Notes under the pieces: generated by a model
Seen by the model: only the letters and a program-made list of their open reading frames with translations
The model's database searches: none
What the model was told of the DNA's origin: nothing
Shown: positions 37,201-48,683 of the stretch, piece after piece
Numbering within the stretch: position 1 is the stretch's first letter
Layout of the letters: every line of letters starts with the position of its first letter
Source of the DNA: Methylibium sp. NZG
GTDB taxonomy: Bacteria > Pseudomonadota > Gammaproteobacteria > Burkholderiales > Burkholderiaceae_C
Reading direction: 5' to 3'
Length of the DNA stretch: 64,000 nucleotides
Assembly: GCA_001263235.1 (NCBI GenBank)
Contig: LGRD01000018.1
Location: 124,001 to 188,000, forward strand
Made by a program: the position numbers and the translations under genes

Positions 37201-38635
37201 AGTCGACGTAGCTGCCGGCGTACACCGTCTGCGCGGCCGCGGCTGGGCACGTGGCGGTGGCTCCCCGCGAGGTCGACTTGAGCCGCCGAGCGCCGCCGCT
37301 CGATTCGAAGGTGTAGGTGGTGGGTTGACCGGTCGAACTGGTCACGGTGGTCGTGTTCGTGCCATACGCAAAGGTGTCTCGCTCTTCGCCACCGGCCAGG
37401 CCGCTGAGGATCGTTTTTCGGTCGGACTGGTAGCCGTACGTGCTGTATCGCGTGTCGTTGATAGACACACCCGTGAGCAGGTTCGACGACACGCTGCTTT
37501 CGTAGTGGTAGCGCCTGACGTCGGGTGACGTGCCTGGCGACGTGACGGTCTCCAGCATTCCGGTGCCGTTGTAGGTGTAGCGCCAGATGCCGCCGGCGGG
37601 GTCGGTCACAGAGACGACCCGCCCGCCGGACCAACTGAAGTTGACCGTCTGCCCGACCTTGTTGGTGACCCGAATGAGCTGCGACGGTGTGGTCGTGGAG
37701 TAGGTGAATCCAAGCGACACGCCCATCGGCCCGGTGATGTTCTGCACGTAGCCGTTGGCCGAGTAGGTGTAGGTGTGCCGGTCTCGCTTGAGCACCCACT
37801 GCAACCCAGGGTAGTGGGTGAGTGTCCCGCCAGATGCGGAGCCTGATGCGCTGTACGTGTAGGGGTTGTCGGTGCCGGCGATATGCCTGTAAACGTCGGC
37901 GGCGCCGTCGGGCCGCCACACCGTGGCTGACGTAGGGACGCAGCCGTAGTCGGGTGTGCGGATGCAGCCTGACGGCGACAACTTCGGGTAGGACAAGCTC
38001 GACCACCAATACGGGCCGAACATTCCTTGCCCGATCGACTGGCTGCGATAGGTGCGCTGCTGGCTGAGGCCGTATTGCCCGAACGAGAGGAAGTCGGTTT
38101 CTGTCTTGAGCTTCTCGCCGGTGGCAATGATCACCGGGTTGCCGGTGGTTGGATTGGAGGTGCCGCCGGAGGAGCAGTCATCGGGCTTCGAGTTGTCGTT
38201 GGGTGGGGGTTCTTTGCGTTCCTCCTTGCCGGGGTCGCGATTTCCGCCGGAGGTGCTGCCACTGCCGCCGCCACCGCCTCCGCCTCCTCCCCCTCCTGAG
38301 CCGCCACCACCATTCCTTCCGCCGAGAGAAGGGGTGTTTCCCGTATGGACGGGTACATCTCGCATCCGTTGTCCCGTGATGACCACTGGGTCGAAGTAGA
38401 CGACGTTGCCTCCTCCTCTGCTTACCTCCATGTAGACCGGGTCCAGATACCCATCTGTCCACTGCTGATGAGGATGCCGCGCGCTGCCCGACTGCGGTAC
38501 GAACAGGAGGGCAAGAGTCCAAACCGTGGCCGCAAGAGGGGTGGTCAGTTGTCGTTCTCGGTTCGAAGAACGGTTGCGCGCCCCCACCCGCCCGCACGCA
38601 CGCATGGTCGCTGCGGGTACGTCACTGTGCGTCAT
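34286..38635 (-). CDS. Full-length Rhs/YD-repeat polymorphic toxin
   Basis: A 1449-residue protein with a good ribosome site (GGGAGG) before the ATG at 38635. Parts: signal-like segment ([22 protein letters not shown], about 31-52), a poly-glycine linker (about 108-126), a DUF6531-type start ([19 protein letters not shown]), many YD repeats forming the Rhs cage, and the core end [24 protein letters not shown] at about 1300. The toxin tip is about the last 120 residues, ending [23 protein letters not shown] then WWHIPIGP. The tip may be a nuclease-type domain but I cannot name it. Such proteins kill neighbours or shape the surface. No VgrG or PAAR protein is nearby; the signal peptide suggests Sec export. 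Confidence 0.88.
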   Translation of the reverse strand: MTHSDVPAATMRACGRVGARNRSSNRERQLTTPLAATVWTLALLFVPQSGSARHPHQQWTDGYLDPVYMEVSRGGGNVVYFDPVVITGQRMRDVPVHTGNTPSLGGRNGGGGSGGGGGGGGGGGSGSTSGGNRDPGKEERKEPPPNDNSKPDDCSSGGTSNPTTGNPVIIATGEKLKTETDFLSFGQYGLSQQRTYRSQSIGQGMFGPYWWSSLSYPKLSPSGCIRTPDYGCVPTSATVWRPDGAADVYRHIAGTDNPYTYSASGSASGGTLTHYPGLQWVLKRDRHTYTYSANGYVQNITGPMGVSLGFTYSTTTPSQLIRVTNKVGQTVNFSWSGGRVVSVTDPAGGIWRYTYNGTGMLETVTSPGTSPDVRRYHYESSVSSNLLTGVSINDTRYSTYGYQSDRKTILSGLAGGEERDTFAYGTNTTTVTSSTGQPTTYTFESSGGARRLKSTSRGATATCPAAAAQTVYAGSYVDYTLDWNGNKTDYGYDTSGRLEQVVVAAGTTAQLTKTNVWSTTNPLDLKETILKDSAGTAYAKVAYGYVATGPATGRLESETWFDLKYNVQRQTLYGYSFHANGAIAGQSISRSTPAGNATTTYSFDTLGNLASVTNPVGHVTTLTSYNALGLVGRTTDPNGVITDYTYDAKGNLVITVQYLPHGNRSTTYIYNNNRQITDIAYSSDHYDRYRYNAAGRMEYVGNRHGQYVRSAFDVPSNTMTTTSSRETPNVSVPGLSTTPPVAIVEGQFSSTRRFDSLRRPLVDTGSNGQQRTYAYDNNGNLKSVTELTDSGGRTTSYEYDALNRPTKTTAADGGITRYAYDNEGRLQSIQDPRNLRTTYTYDGFGQKRSQTSPDTGTTSYAYDTAGRLTSESLASGYVITYTWDMLDRMVSRSNSSTGTELFMYDEGTYGKGRLSRTSSYTGGLTYSYTAAGELAQQVSNIYGANHTTTWAWDAHGRLTGMTYPTGLSLSYSYDILGRISSISGLINGSWQTLANGFLYQPATSRRYAWRHGNGVARLVTLDTDGRVSRLYSSGAQDVYYGFNKTNTIRSIAETATPSLNATLAYDANDRLTSVTRSGDNQAFGVDTVSNRTSHTRQGASYTLTRDTASNRLAAWSGAGQSRSFGYDPVGNLQSESRHDGSRSYVHDAFNRLLTLTINGAGHGYRYDVFGHRVYKNSGGLTTNYVHSRGGELLSEIGAVNTSYVWLDGELLGIVRNNQFIASHNDHLGRPEAMTNSAGATVWRAQNAAFDRTVTQDSIGGMNIGFPGQYFDAESGLWYNWHRYYDAQIGRYIESDPIGLAGGLNTYAYVEGNPVNYFDPTGAIRVQATVGTGGGGGPIGGGGYSPAPNFVVTARGQAIPVPSGATGPVPVINSSGRTTGFGYTGGSGGAGMCPATSNVRVMNPTSANGPSPGYPNGYVNYQNSLGQSINPYSGQTVPKSSEWWHIPIGP
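34698..35382 (-). repeat. Duplicated rhs core segment, copy B (inside the full-length rhs)
   Basis: Partner of the segment at 33203-33887, offset 1495 bases. It covers the final YD repeats and the conserved core end of the full-length gene. The pair is a substrate for recombination that would replace the toxin tip. Confidence 0.85.
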
Positions 38636-38929
38636 CTCGAACCTCCCAATGTTCTTCGGACCTGTCTAAAGCATTCACTTTCCGTCCCCCGTGGTGATTG
38701 CGACAGAGGGTGACTGCTTGGCAGCGCGAGAAACTTGCAACAGGTTGTCGCAGGCGCAATTGCTGCGCCAAGTCGAGACCTGGGGGCGCGAGTAGGTCGG
38801 CCTTGGGCAACGGTTGCGGCCTTGCTTTCGCGCCCATGCCCGCGGTCTACGCACCCCCCGTCTCGATTACGATTGCCGCCGCCCGCAGCGCTCGGGCTCC
38901 CACGATGGCCGGCTTGGAAGAACAATATC

Positions 38930-40018
38930 TTGAAACATCTGATCCTGCTGGGCGGCGGCCACGCCCATGTGCATGTGCTGAAGGCGCTGGCGCAAGAGCC
39001 GCTGCCGAGTGCGCAGGTCACGCTGGTGTCGCCGTATGCGCGACAGATTTATTCCGGCATGGTGCCCGGCCTGGTGGCTGGCCACTACATGGTCGACGAC
39101 TGCGTGATCCCGCTCGCGCCCCTCGCCGCGCAGGCCAAAGTGACGTTCGTGCAGAGCGCGGCCACCGCGCTCGACGCACGCACGCGCACCGTGAGCCTCA
39201 GCAACGGCCAATCGCTGCACTACGACGCGCTGAGCATCGACACCGGCCCCGTGGTCGACCGGCATGCGATCGTCGGAGCCGACGAGCACGCGCTGTTCGT
39301 GCGGCCGATGGAAGACTTCGTCGTGCAGTGGGACGACCTCTTTGCGTTGACGCAGCAGCAGGTCCTGAGCGTCGTCGTCGTCGGTGGCGGCGCGGCCGGC
39401 GTGGAGCTGGCGTTGGCGATGCAGTACCGGCTGGGCGAGCGCGCGCGCGTGAGCCTGGTGACGGGCGGGCCGCCGCCACTGCCCTCGCACCCTGTTCGTG
39501 TGCGCTCGCGTGCGCTGCGCGCGCTCAAGCGCCGCGGTGTGACGGTGCTCGAAGACGCTTGTACCGCGATCACGCAGAACCATGTGCAGCTCGGCCGCGG
39601 AATGCGGCTGGAGTGCGACTCGGCGGTGCTGGCGCTCGGTGCGGCGGCGCCGCCGTGGTTGCAGCGCAGCGGGCTGGCGCTGGACGAGCGCGGCTTCGTG
39701 GCCACCGGCGACTCGCTGCAAAGCACCTCGCACCCGGAGGTGTTTGCCGTGGGCGACGTGGCCTCCAGCGCGTCGCGGCCGGTGCCCAAAAGCGGTGTCT
39801 ATGCAGTGCGAGCCGGGCCGCCGCTGGCGCTGAACCTGCGCCGCTTCGTCGCCGCGGGCGAACTGCAGCCGCACCGGCCGCAGCGCGTGGCGCTCAACCT
39901 GCTGGCCTGCGGCGAGCGCCGCGCCATCGCAAGCTGGGGGCCGTGGTCGGCCGAGGGGCGCTGGGTGTGGTGGTGGAAGGACCGGATCGACCGGGCGTTC
40001 GTGGCGGGGTATCGGTGA
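38930..40018 (+). CDS. FAD-dependent pyridine nucleotide-disulfide oxidoreductase, SelD-associated type
   Basis: I place the start at the TTG at 38930 (GGAAG upstream), giving 362 residues beginning MKHLILLGGGHAHVHVLKAL. The frame upstream is not protein-like. FAD and NAD folds are seen in LILLGGGHAHVHV and VVVVGGGAAGVELALAMQYR; a late VFAVGDVASS binds FAD. The early text IYSGMVPGLVAGHY and RPMEDFVVQWDDL are typical of the group that is fused to, or lies beside, selenophosphate synthetase SelD. Here no selD is adjacent. It lacks a CxxC redox pair, so it probably works like an NADH dehydrogenase type II. The 294 bases before it hold no clear gene. Confidence 0.82.
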   Translation: MKHLILLGGGHAHVHVLKALAQEPLPSAQVTLVSPYARQIYSGMVPGLVAGHYMVDDCVIPLAPLAAQAKVTFVQSAATALDARTRTVSLSNGQSLHYDALSIDTGPVVDRHAIVGADEHALFVRPMEDFVVQWDDLFALTQQQVLSVVVVGGGAAGVELALAMQYRLGERARVSLVTGGPPPLPSHPVRVRSRALRALKRRGVTVLEDACTAITQNHVQLGRGMRLECDSAVLALGAAAPPWLQRSGLALDERGFVATGDSLQSTSHPEVFAVGDVASSASRPVPKSGVYAVRAGPPLALNLRRFVAAGELQPHRPQRVALNLLACGERRAIASWGPWSAEGRWVWWWKDRIDRAFVAGYR

Positions 40019-40123
40019 GGACGGCCTTGCGACGGGAGGCCTCGCCAAGGTCTAATCCTCGGCGAAACCGAAGCGAGCCTCCTCAAGCCACGACTCACGC
40101 ACGGGTTCCCCGGGCGTAGAGTT

Positions 40124-40162
40124 GGCGCCCCTTGGGGGCAAGAGCGCAGCGACAGGGGGGCC
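40124..40162. repeat. GC-rich intergenic repeat (GGCGCCCC-TT-GGGGGC type)
   Basis: GGCGCCCCTTGGGGGC followed by AAGAGCGCAGCGAC and GGGGGG lies just after the tolA stop. A related form is found between tolR and tolA (41101) and before fimT (55147). The pattern is a common intergenic element in Comamonadaceae-like genomes and may act as a bidirectional terminator. Confidence 0.6.
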
Positions 40163-41029
40163 CTAGTCATACGGCCTGAAGTCGATCTCGATCACCGGCG
40201 GCACGCGCCCATCCGTGTCGCGCGGCAACACCTCGGTCTTCTCGACGGCACGCAGCACGGCGTCGTCCCAGGCCTTCACGCCGCTGCTCTTGGTCAGGCG
40301 CTTGGAGTTGATCGTGCCGTCGGGTGACAGGCGCACTTCCACCGTGGCGACCGGGTTGCCGCTGACGCTGTCGCCGAACACGATGTTGGGCTGGATGCGC
40401 GCGCGGATGCGGCCGGCGTAGCCAGCCGAGGGGCCGGCGCTGCGTGCGGCGGTGCCTGTTGTGCCGGCGTCGCCGGTGGCGCCGGCCTGGCCGAGGATGC
40501 GCTTCAAGTTGGCCTCGCGCGCAGCCGCGAGCTTTTGCTCCTCCTGCTTCAGCTTGGCCGCCTCTTCCTTCTTCTTGCGCTCGATCTCTTCCTTGGCAAG
40601 CGCCTGCTCACGGTTGATCGCGTCGCGCTTTTCCTTTTCAGCGCGCTTTTCGGCTTCCTCGCGTTTCTTCTCGTCGTCAGCGCGCTTCTTCTCTTCCTCG
40701 CGCTTGGCTTTCTCGATCGCGATCTGCGCGTCGGGCACTGGCGCCGGTTCAGGCTTGGCCACGGGCGGGGGTGGCGGTGGCGGCGCCGGCTTCACTTCCA
40801 CAGGCACGGGCGCGGGCTCTGGCGCTGCCGCGCGGGGCGCGGCGATCTGCGGCACCGCGGCCCACAGCTCGGCCTCCACGCCGGCTGGCGGGCTGGTGTT
40901 CCAGCGCACGCTGAAGGCCAGCGCCGCCATCAGCAGCGCGTGTGCGATCAGTGCCAGCACCAGCCCCGCGCCCATGCCGGGGGGCCGGTGCGGCATCAGC
41001 GCGTCGCGGGCGAGGGCGGCGGTGGTCAC
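40163..41029 (-). CDS. tolA: TolA, periplasm-spanning protein of the Tol-Pal system
   Basis: A 288-residue protein from a GTG at 41029 (ATG at 40996 also fits). One membrane anchor (AGLVLALIAHALLMAALAFSV), a Pro-rich segment (VKPAPPPPPPPVAKP), a long charged helical region (about 105-175; KAKREEEKKRADDEKKREEAEK) and a C-terminal TonB/TolA domain (RIRARIQPNIVFGD, VEVRLSPDGTINSKRL, WDDAVLRAVEKTEVLPRD). It connects TolQR in the inner membrane to Pal and TolB and keeps the outer membrane drawn in during division. It ends the minus-strand ybgC-tolQ-tolR-tolA operon; a repeat of 40 bases separates it from tolR. Confidence 0.93.
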   Translation of the reverse strand: MTTAALARDALMPHRPPGMGAGLVLALIAHALLMAALAFSVRWNTSPPAGVEAELWAAVPQIAAPRAAAPEPAPVPVEVKPAPPPPPPPVAKPEPAPVPDAQIAIEKAKREEEKKRADDEKKREEAEKRAEKEKRDAINREQALAKEEIERKKKEEAAKLKQEEQKLAAAREANLKRILGQAGATGDAGTTGTAARSAGPSAGYAGRIRARIQPNIVFGDSVSGNPVATVEVRLSPDGTINSKRLTKSSGVKAWDDAVLRAVEKTEVLPRDTDGRVPPVIEIDFRPYD

Positions 41030-41100
41030 TTGGGTCGCAGATGAGGCCTAGCCGAGGAATCAAGCGGCCGCCGCGGAACCAGCTTTGCCGGGCTGCTGGC

Positions 41101-41144
41101 GGCGCCCCCTTCAGGGGGAGCGCCGTAGGCGCTTCGGGGGTGGG
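41101..41144. repeat. GC-rich hairpin repeat between tolR and tolA
   Basis: GGCGCCCCCTTCAGGGGGAG forms a tight hairpin, followed by CGCCGTAGGCGCTTCGGGGG with more inverted symmetry. It ends at the tolR stop. Same class as 40124-40162. Lying inside the tol operon, it could lower tolA expression relative to tolQR. Confidence 0.6.
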
Positions 41145-41573
41145 TCATGGCAATCCGGTCTTGACGGACAAGCCCACGCGCTGCACCCCGGAGCGCTGCA
41201 AGCTGTCCATCACCTTCACCACCGCCTCGTACTTCACCGTGCGGTCGGCCGAGATGATCACGGGCGTGTTGGCATCACCGGCCTGCACCTCGCGCACGCG
41301 CGCGGGCAGGTTGGCCAGGGTGGTCGGTGCGGTGTCCTTGCCGTCCACGCGCAGGCGGATGGTCTCGTCGCTGCCCACCTGCACCTCCACCACATGCTCG
41401 GGGCGCTGCTTGCTCTTGCCCACGGTCGGCAGGTCGATCACGCCGGTGGTGATGAGCGGCGCGGTCACCATGAAGATGATCAACAGCACCAGCATCACGT
41501 CGATGAAGGGCACCATGTTGATCTCGTTGATCGTGCGGCGGCGGCTCGAGCCGCGCTGGCTGACAGCGGCCAT
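41145..41573 (-). CDS. tolR: TolR, ExbD/TolR-family proton-channel subunit
   Basis: A 142-residue protein with one membrane helix (INMVPFIDVMLVLLIIFMVTAPL, about 20-42) that carries the conserved Asp of the family, and a periplasmic domain (VIISADRTVKYEAVVKVMDSLQRSGVQRVGLSV). It forms the proton-driven motor with TolQ. It starts 6 bases after tolQ. Confidence 0.95.
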   Translation of the reverse strand: MAAVSQRGSSRRRTINEINMVPFIDVMLVLLIIFMVTAPLITTGVIDLPTVGKSKQRPEHVVEVQVGSDETIRLRVDGKDTAPTTLANLPARVREVQAGDANTPVIISADRTVKYEAVVKVMDSLQRSGVQRVGLSVKTGLP

Positions 41574-41579
41574 CGTGCG

Positions 41580-42284
41580 CTACCTCGTGTTGGCCGGTGG
41601 CGGCGCAGGCGGCACGCCGGCATTGCGCTGCAGGATGTTCGAGAACTCCTCGATGAAGGTCTCGAGCTGGATCGCGATGCGGTCGATGTCGCGCGCGAAG
41701 CGGTTGTAGGCGATCACCGCGGGGATGGCGGCAAACAGGCCGATCGCGGTGGCCACCAGTGCTTCAGCAATGCCCGGCGCCACAGTCGCCAGCGTCACCT
41801 GCGTCATGTTCGACAGGCCGACGAAGGCATGCATGATCCCCCACACCGTGCCGAACAGGCCGACGTAGGGCGACACCGAGCCCACCGACGCGAGGAACGA
41901 CAGGTTCGACTCGATCGTGTCCATCTCGCGCTGAAAGCTTGCGCGCATCGCGCGGCGCGCGCCGTCGAGCAGCGCGCCGACATCGTTCACGCGGCGTTCT
42001 CGCAGCTTCAGGAACTCGCGCATGCCTGTCGCGAAGATGCGCTCCATCGGCGCGCCGCCGGTGCGCTGGGTGGCGTCGTTGTAGAGGTCGTTCAGGTTCT
42101 TGCCGGCCCAGAATTCGCGCTCGAATTCTTCGTTCGCGGCGCGCACCTTGCGCAGGCCGAACAGCTTGCCGAAGATGACGGTCCAGCTCGCCAGCGAGGC
42201 CAGCACCAGCCCGGCCATCACGAGCTGCACCACCAGGCCGGCCTGGAGGATGAGCGACACGATCGAGAGGTTCTGCGAGTTCAT
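41580..42284 (-). CDS. tolQ: TolQ, ExbB/TolQ-family motor subunit
   Basis: A 234-residue protein with three membrane helices, including VGLFGTVWGIMHAFVGL and VAPGIAEALVATAIGLFAAIPAVIAYN, the two conserved channel helices of the family. The start overlaps the ybgC stop (ATGA). TolQ surrounds TolR and uses the proton gradient to energise TolA. Confidence 0.96.
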   Translation of the reverse strand: MNSQNLSIVSLILQAGLVVQLVMAGLVLASLASWTVIFGKLFGLRKVRAANEEFEREFWAGKNLNDLYNDATQRTGGAPMERIFATGMREFLKLRERRVNDVGALLDGARRAMRASFQREMDTIESNLSFLASVGSVSPYVGLFGTVWGIMHAFVGLSNMTQVTLATVAPGIAEALVATAIGLFAAIPAVIAYNRFARDIDRIAIQLETFIEEFSNILQRNAGVPPAPPPANTR

Positions 42285-42691
42285 GCGATGCTTTTCAACA
42301 GGTCAGTGGGAATCGCGCGCGGCTTGAAGGTTCCCGCGTGCACGCAGGCCACACCGATCGTGCCTTCGGCCAGCAGCTGGCCGCCGCGCCACGCTTGCTG
42401 AGCAAAGACCATGCGCGTGTAGGTGTGGCGGCCCAGCACCACGGTCACGTCGATGGCGTCGTCCAGCCGCGCCGGCCGCAGGTACTTCAGTTGAGTATCG
42501 GTCACGATGAAGATGGCGCCGGTGTCTTGCCGCAGGGTCTCTTGCGAGTGCCCGAACGAGCGCAGCCATTCGGTGCGCGCGCGCTCGAAGAACTTCAGGT
42601 AGTTGGCGTAGAAGACAACACCACCGGCGTCGGTGTCTTCCCAGTAGACGCGCACCGGCCAGCGGAAGGCGGCGCGCACGGGCTCGGTCAT
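42281..42691 (-). CDS. ybgC: YbgC-type acyl-CoA thioesterase of the Tol-Pal cluster
   Basis: A 136-residue hot-dog fold protein. The signature is VYWEDTDAGGVVFYANYLKFFERARTEWL, with the catalytic Asp of EDTDAGG. It hydrolyses short acyl-CoA and is linked to phospholipid metabolism near Tol-Pal. It is first in the tol operon, the standard position. Confidence 0.94.
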   Translation of the reverse strand: MTEPVRAAFRWPVRVYWEDTDAGGVVFYANYLKFFERARTEWLRSFGHSQETLRQDTGAIFIVTDTQLKYLRPARLDDAIDVTVVLGRHTYTRMVFAQQAWRGGQLLAEGTIGVACVHAGTFKPRAIPTDLLKSIA

Positions 42692-42773
42692 CAGGGGCTG
42701 CGCGGGCTGCGGCGGGGTTCAGGCGAGGTTCAGGGGACGCTGTTTCAGCACGAGGCGAGCGTGCGGCGTCGGG

Positions 42774-43162
42774 CTACAACGGCAAGCGTTTGTACACCAG
42801 CCCCCACTGCGGGTGGCCGGCCTCGGACTTGCTGAGCACGAAGTTCGGGTCGGCCACGCGCGCGGCGCGGAACGCCGCCTCGCATTCGCGGGTGCGGTTG
42901 CTGGTGCAGTAGATGAAGGCCAGGAACTTGTGTGCGGCCGCCCGGTCGCGGTAGGACTGCAGGCCGAGTTGCAGGGCCTGGTTGAGCTGGCGCTCGGCCT
43001 CGGGGTAGGTGGCGTCGTCGTAGGCGCGCAGACCGGCCACAAGCGCGCGCTCTGCCGGCCGCTCCATCGCCTCGGCGACACCCGGGCCCATCTGCATGTC
43101 GGCGCACGCGCCCAGCAACAGCAGCAGCGCCGCCCCGGTGCCGCTCAGAAAAAGTCGAAGGG

Positions 43163-43166
<4 letters not shown>
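42774..43166 (-). CDS. Small lipoprotein with TPR-like helices
   Basis: A 130-residue protein whose ATG overlaps the kinase stop (ATGA). The leader ends in a lipobox LLGAC (Cys21). The rest is helical and resembles a pair of tetratricopeptide repeats (LRAYDDATYPEAERQLNQALQLGL; AAAHKFLAFIYCTSNRTRECEAAFRAARVADPNF). It is coupled to the Ser/Thr kinase gene and probably acts with it at the cell envelope. In some genomes similar lipoproteins occur near type VI secretion genes, but none are present here. Confidence 0.75.
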
Positions 43167-45043
<1,877 letters not shown>

Positions 45044-45134
45044 GGGGCGAGCTTAGTCGAGCGGGTAAAGGGGCCTGTGTGCAGAATCTCACAATCCGGG
45101 AGGCTGCCAGTCCGGCGCGGGATTATCTCGTGGC

Positions 45135-46352
45135 TCAGCGCAAATCGACATGCTGACCGACAAGCGAACCGACAGGCAAAGCGCTGCGCAGCCGGTCTAC
45201 CGCAAGCTGCAATTGTTCCATCGAACTGGCGTACGACAGGCGGATGAATTGCTCGCCGCGGTGTGGGCCGAAGTCGCGCCCCGGCGTGATCGCCACATGG
45301 GCGCGGTGCATCATCTCGAAGCAGAAGCCCCAACTGCTGGTGGCGTGCGCGCTGCAGTCGGCCCAGGCGTAGAACGCACCGTCGGGCTGTACCGGCACGC
45401 TCAGGCCGAGACTGTTCAGCGCCGGCACCAAAAAGTCGCGCCGGGCGCGGAACTGCGCGCGGCGCTGCTCGTACTCGGCGATCGACTCGGGCTCGAAGCA
45501 CGCCAGCGCCGCCTGCTGCGCCAGCGACGACGCGCAGATGTAGAGGTTTTGCGCCAGCTTTTCGACCGCCGGCACCAGCGCCTCGGGCAGCACCAGCCAG
45601 CCCAGCCGCCAGCCGGTCATGCTGAAGTACTTGCTTAAGCTGTTGATCGAGATCACGTCGTCGCCATGACCGACGCCGTGGGCGAGCGCGCTGTGGCCGT
45701 AGCGCTCGTCGAAGCTCAGGCCGAGGTAGATCTCGTCCACCAGCGTGAAGCCGCCGCGCGCGCGCACCACGGCTGCGATGCGCGCCATCTCGTCGGGGGC
45801 GATCGAGGTGCCGGTCGGGTTGGACGGCGAGGCCAGCAGCACACCCCGCGTGCGCGCCCCCCACGCCGCTTCGACGCCGGCCGCACTCAGCTGGAAGCGT
45901 TCCTCGGCCGACGCCGGCAGCAGCACCGGCACGCCCTCGGCCGCGGCGACGAAGTGGCGGTTGCACGGGTAACTCGGGTCGGGGAGCAGCACCTCGTCGC
46001 CGCGGTCCACCAGCGCCAGGCAGGCGAGTTGCAGCGCGGCCGAGGCACCGGCGGTGACGACGATGCGGCCCGGCGCCACGTCCAGGCCGAAGCGCTCGCC
46101 ATACCAACGCGCGATGCGCTTACGCAACTCGGGCAGCCCGGTCGCGTCGGTGTACTGCGTGCGGCCGGCCGCGAGCGCGCGTTCAGCAGCGCGCTGCACC
46201 GGCGCAGGCGCGGTGAAGTCGGGCTCGCCGATGTTCAGGAAGATCATCGGCGAGTCGGCACACGCCGGGCTGCGCGCGATCTGCGAGGCGGCCTTGGCCA
46301 CCTCCATCACGTGAAAGGGTTCGATGTGGGCAAGGCGGGAGGCGAGCTTCAT
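45135..46352 (-). CDS. Class I/II pyridoxal-phosphate aminotransferase
   Basis: A 405-residue enzyme. The Schiff-base lysine lies in SINSLSKYFSMTGWRLGWLVLP; substrate and cofactor motifs are NIGEPDF, TAGASAALQLACLALVDRGDEVLLPDPSYPCN, SPSNPTGTSIAPDEM, and the late Arg in FIRLSYASSMEQL. It is one of the aspartate/alanine-type transaminases; the donor and acceptor cannot be told. It lies 48 bases after nusB on the same strand and may be read through from the rib-nusB operon. Confidence 0.9.
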   Translation of the reverse strand: MKLASRLAHIEPFHVMEVAKAASQIARSPACADSPMIFLNIGEPDFTAPAPVQRAAERALAAGRTQYTDATGLPELRKRIARWYGERFGLDVAPGRIVVTAGASAALQLACLALVDRGDEVLLPDPSYPCNRHFVAAAEGVPVLLPASAEERFQLSAAGVEAAWGARTRGVLLASPSNPTGTSIAPDEMARIAAVVRARGGFTLVDEIYLGLSFDERYGHSALAHGVGHGDDVISINSLSKYFSMTGWRLGWLVLPEALVPAVEKLAQNLYICASSLAQQAALACFEPESIAEYEQRRAQFRARRDFLVPALNSLGLSVPVQPDGAFYAWADCSAHATSSWGFCFEMMHRAHVAITPGRDFGPHRGEQFIRLSYASSMEQLQLAVDRLRSALPVGSLVGQHVDLR

Positions 46353-46400
46353 GTTGCTGGGGTCACGCCACTTCCCACAGGACCACTGCGAGGGTGGGCG

Positions 46401-46931
46401 TCAGGCGCGCGCGCGGGCCGCACGGGCGGCTGCCACCTCGACGCCGCGCAGATCGGCCGCCGCTTTGTCGAGCACGCCGTTGACGTACTTGTGCCCGTCG
46501 GTGCCGCCGAAGGTCTTGGCCAGCTCCACGCCTTCGTTGATCGCGACCTTGTACGGGATGTCGATGCAGTGCGTCAGCTCGTACACGCCGATCATCAGCA
46601 CGCCATGCTCGATCGGCGAGAGCTGCGAGGTCTTGCGGTCCACGTGGCGGGCCAGCAGCGCGTCGATGTCGGCGGCCTCGGCGATGCAGCCGAGCAGCAG
46701 CGCGTCGAAGTGCGCCGCGTCGCAGTGCTCGAAGCCGTCCTGCTCGCGCATGTGGGCGGCGATGTCCTTGGCCGGCGCGCCCGAGACGAGCCACTCGTAC
46801 AAGCCCTGCAACGCAAACTCGCGCGAGCGGCGGCGGGTGGACTTGGCGCTCGACTTCTTGCGCGTTGCCGTCGCAGGCGCGGCAGCCTTGGCGGGCTTGG
46901 GGGCACCTGCCGCGCCGGGCTCGTCGCTCAC
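46401..46931 (-). CDS. nusB: Transcription antitermination factor NusB
   Basis: A 176-residue protein from a GTG that overlaps the ribH stop. NusB motifs: [74 protein letters not shown]. About 30 basic/Ala-rich residues are added at the N-terminus. NusB binds boxA RNA with NusE to prevent early termination in rRNA operons. Position after ribH is conserved. Confidence 0.95.
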   Translation of the reverse strand: MSDEPGAAGAPKPAKAAAPATATRKKSSAKSTRRRSREFALQGLYEWLVSGAPAKDIAAHMREQDGFEHCDAAHFDALLLGCIAEAADIDALLARHVDRKTSQLSPIEHGVLMIGVYELTHCIDIPYKVAINEGVELAKTFGGTDGHKYVNGVLDKAAADLRGVEVAAARAARARA

Positions 46932-47392
46932 GTCAGGTCTTCCATCAGGTTGGCCATCTCGACGGCCACGCGTGCCGCGTCGCGCCCCTTGTCTTCGGCG
47001 CGGGCCCAGGCCTGCGCTTCGTTCTCGACCGTCAGGATCGCGTTGGCGACGGGCACCTGGTGCTTGAGCGAGACACGCATCACGCCGTCGCCGCTCTGGT
47101 TGGCGACCAGCTCGAAGTGGTACGTCTCGCCGCGGATCACGCAGCCGAGCGCGATCAGCGCGTCGTAGTCGTCGGTGTCGGCCAGCACGTCGAGCGCGAA
47201 CGGAATCTCCAGCGCGCCGGGCACGGTCACATGCTTGATGTGCTTGGCCTCCACGCCCAGCGCATGCAACTCGGCCACGCAGGTTTGCGCCAGCTTGTCG
47301 GTCACCGGTGCGTTGAAGCGCGCCTGCACGATGCCGATGCGCAGGTCGCGGCCGTCGAGCGTGGTGGTCGGGCCTTTGTCGGCGTCCTGCAT
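46928..47392 (-). CDS. ribH: 6,7-dimethyl-8-ribityllumazine synthase
   Basis: A 154-residue enzyme with [59 protein letters not shown] and the catalytic His in ETYHFE. It joins the pyrimidine and the four-carbon unit in the penultimate step of riboflavin synthesis. It lies between ribBX and nusB. Confidence 0.96.
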   Translation of the reverse strand: MQDADKGPTTTLDGRDLRIGIVQARFNAPVTDKLAQTCVAELHALGVEAKHIKHVTVPGALEIPFALDVLADTDDYDALIALGCVIRGETYHFELVANQSGDGVMRVSLKHQVPVANAILTVENEAQAWARAEDKGRDAARVAVEMANLMEDLT

Positions 47393-47459
47393 GCGGGTGT
47401 CCTGGGGAGTGGGGCGGGGAAGCGGATCGAGCGCGCTTGAGGCGATGGCTGCGCTGGCA

Positions 47460-48581
47460 TCAGGCCGTGGTCACGGCGTCGGCGCCGACGAAGCCGGTCA
47501 CCTCCAGGCCATAACCGACCATGCTGGGCATGCGCCGCGGGCTGCCGAGCAGCTTCATCTTGGCGATGCCGAGCTCACGCAGAATTTGCGCGCCGATACC
47601 GTAGGTGCGCAGATCCATCTGGGCGCGCGGCCGCGGGTTATGGAATGCCGTGCCGAGTTCGCTCGCGCGCAGCCGCGGCACCAGCGCGGCAGCGTCTTCA
47701 CCGCAGTTGAGCAGCACCGCAGCGCCGCGCGGGCTGGCCTGCAGCGCGGCCAGCGCCTTGGTCAGCGGCCATGAGTGGCCGCAGGCGCCGGTGTCCAGCA
47801 AATCCATCACCGACAGCGGCTCGTGCACGCGCACCAGCACTTCGTCGGCGGCCGTCCAGCGGCCCTTGGTCAGCGCCAGGTGCAGGCCGCCGGTGCGGTC
47901 GCGAAAGGCGGTGCAGTCGAACTCGCCTTGCGCGGTGGCAAGCGTGCGCTGGCCGGCGCGTTCGATCAGCGTCTCGTGGCGGCTGCGGTGCTCGATCAGC
48001 GCGGCGATGGTGCCGATTTTCAGGCCGTGCGTCTGCGCAAACTCCACCAGGTCGGGCAGCCGCGCCATCGTGCCATCGTCCTTCATGATCTCGCAGATGA
48101 CCGCGGCGGGCGCCAGGCCCGCCATGCCGGCCAGGTCGCAGCCGGCCTCGGTGTGGCCGGCGCGCATCAGCACGCCGCCGTCTTGCGCCTGCAGCGGAAA
48201 GATGTGGCCCGGCTGCACCAGGTCGCGCGGTTGCGCGTCGCGCGCCACCGCGGCTTGCACGGTGCGTGCGCGGTCGGCCGCCGAGATGCCGGTGGACACA
48301 CCCTCGGCCGCCTCGATCGACACCGTGAACGCGGTGCCGTGCTTGGTGCCGTTGCGCGAGGCCATCGGTTGCAGGCGCAGCCGCTCGCAGCGTTCGCGCG
48401 TGAGCGTCAGGCAGATCAAGCCGCGGCCGAAGCGCGCCATGAAGTTGATGGCGGCGGGCGTGACGTGCTCGGCCGCCAGCACCAGGTCGCCTTCGTTCTC
48501 GCGGTCTTCCTCGTCGACGAGGATCACCATGCGGCCGGCGGCCAGCTCGGCGACGAGTTCAGGAATGGGGGCAATCGGCAT
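47460..48581 (-). CDS. ribBA: 3,4-dihydroxy-2-butanone-4-phosphate synthase with degenerate RibA domain (RibBX)
   Basis: From the ATG at 48581 the protein has 373 residues. The N-terminal half is a full DHBP synthase ([73 protein letters not shown]). The C-terminal half resembles GTP cyclohydrolase II but the zinc and catalytic segment (C-LTGD..GS-RCDC in active enzymes) reads [20 protein letters not shown], so the cysteines are lost. Such hybrids (RibBX) make only the four-carbon precursor, and a separate ribA must exist elsewhere. Part of the ribD-ribE-ribBX-ribH operon. Confidence 0.93.
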   Translation of the reverse strand: MPIAPIPELVAELAAGRMVILVDEEDRENEGDLVLAAEHVTPAAINFMARFGRGLICLTLTRERCERLRLQPMASRNGTKHGTAFTVSIEAAEGVSTGISAADRARTVQAAVARDAQPRDLVQPGHIFPLQAQDGGVLMRAGHTEAGCDLAGMAGLAPAAVICEIMKDDGTMARLPDLVEFAQTHGLKIGTIAALIEHRSRHETLIERAGQRTLATAQGEFDCTAFRDRTGGLHLALTKGRWTAADEVLVRVHEPLSVMDLLDTGACGHSWPLTKALAALQASPRGAAVLLNCGEDAAALVPRLRASELGTAFHNPRPRAQMDLRTYGIGAQILRELGIAKMKLLGSPRRMPSMVGYGLEVTGFVGADAVTTA

Positions 48582-48683
48582 GGCGGAATTGTAGGTGGGC
48601 GGTTGGGGCGGCGCAGCGCAGGGTCGGGGTGGCGCCGCGCGGTGCTGCACGGTGAAGCGCCGCTGGGAGTCAGGTCAGCGCGG

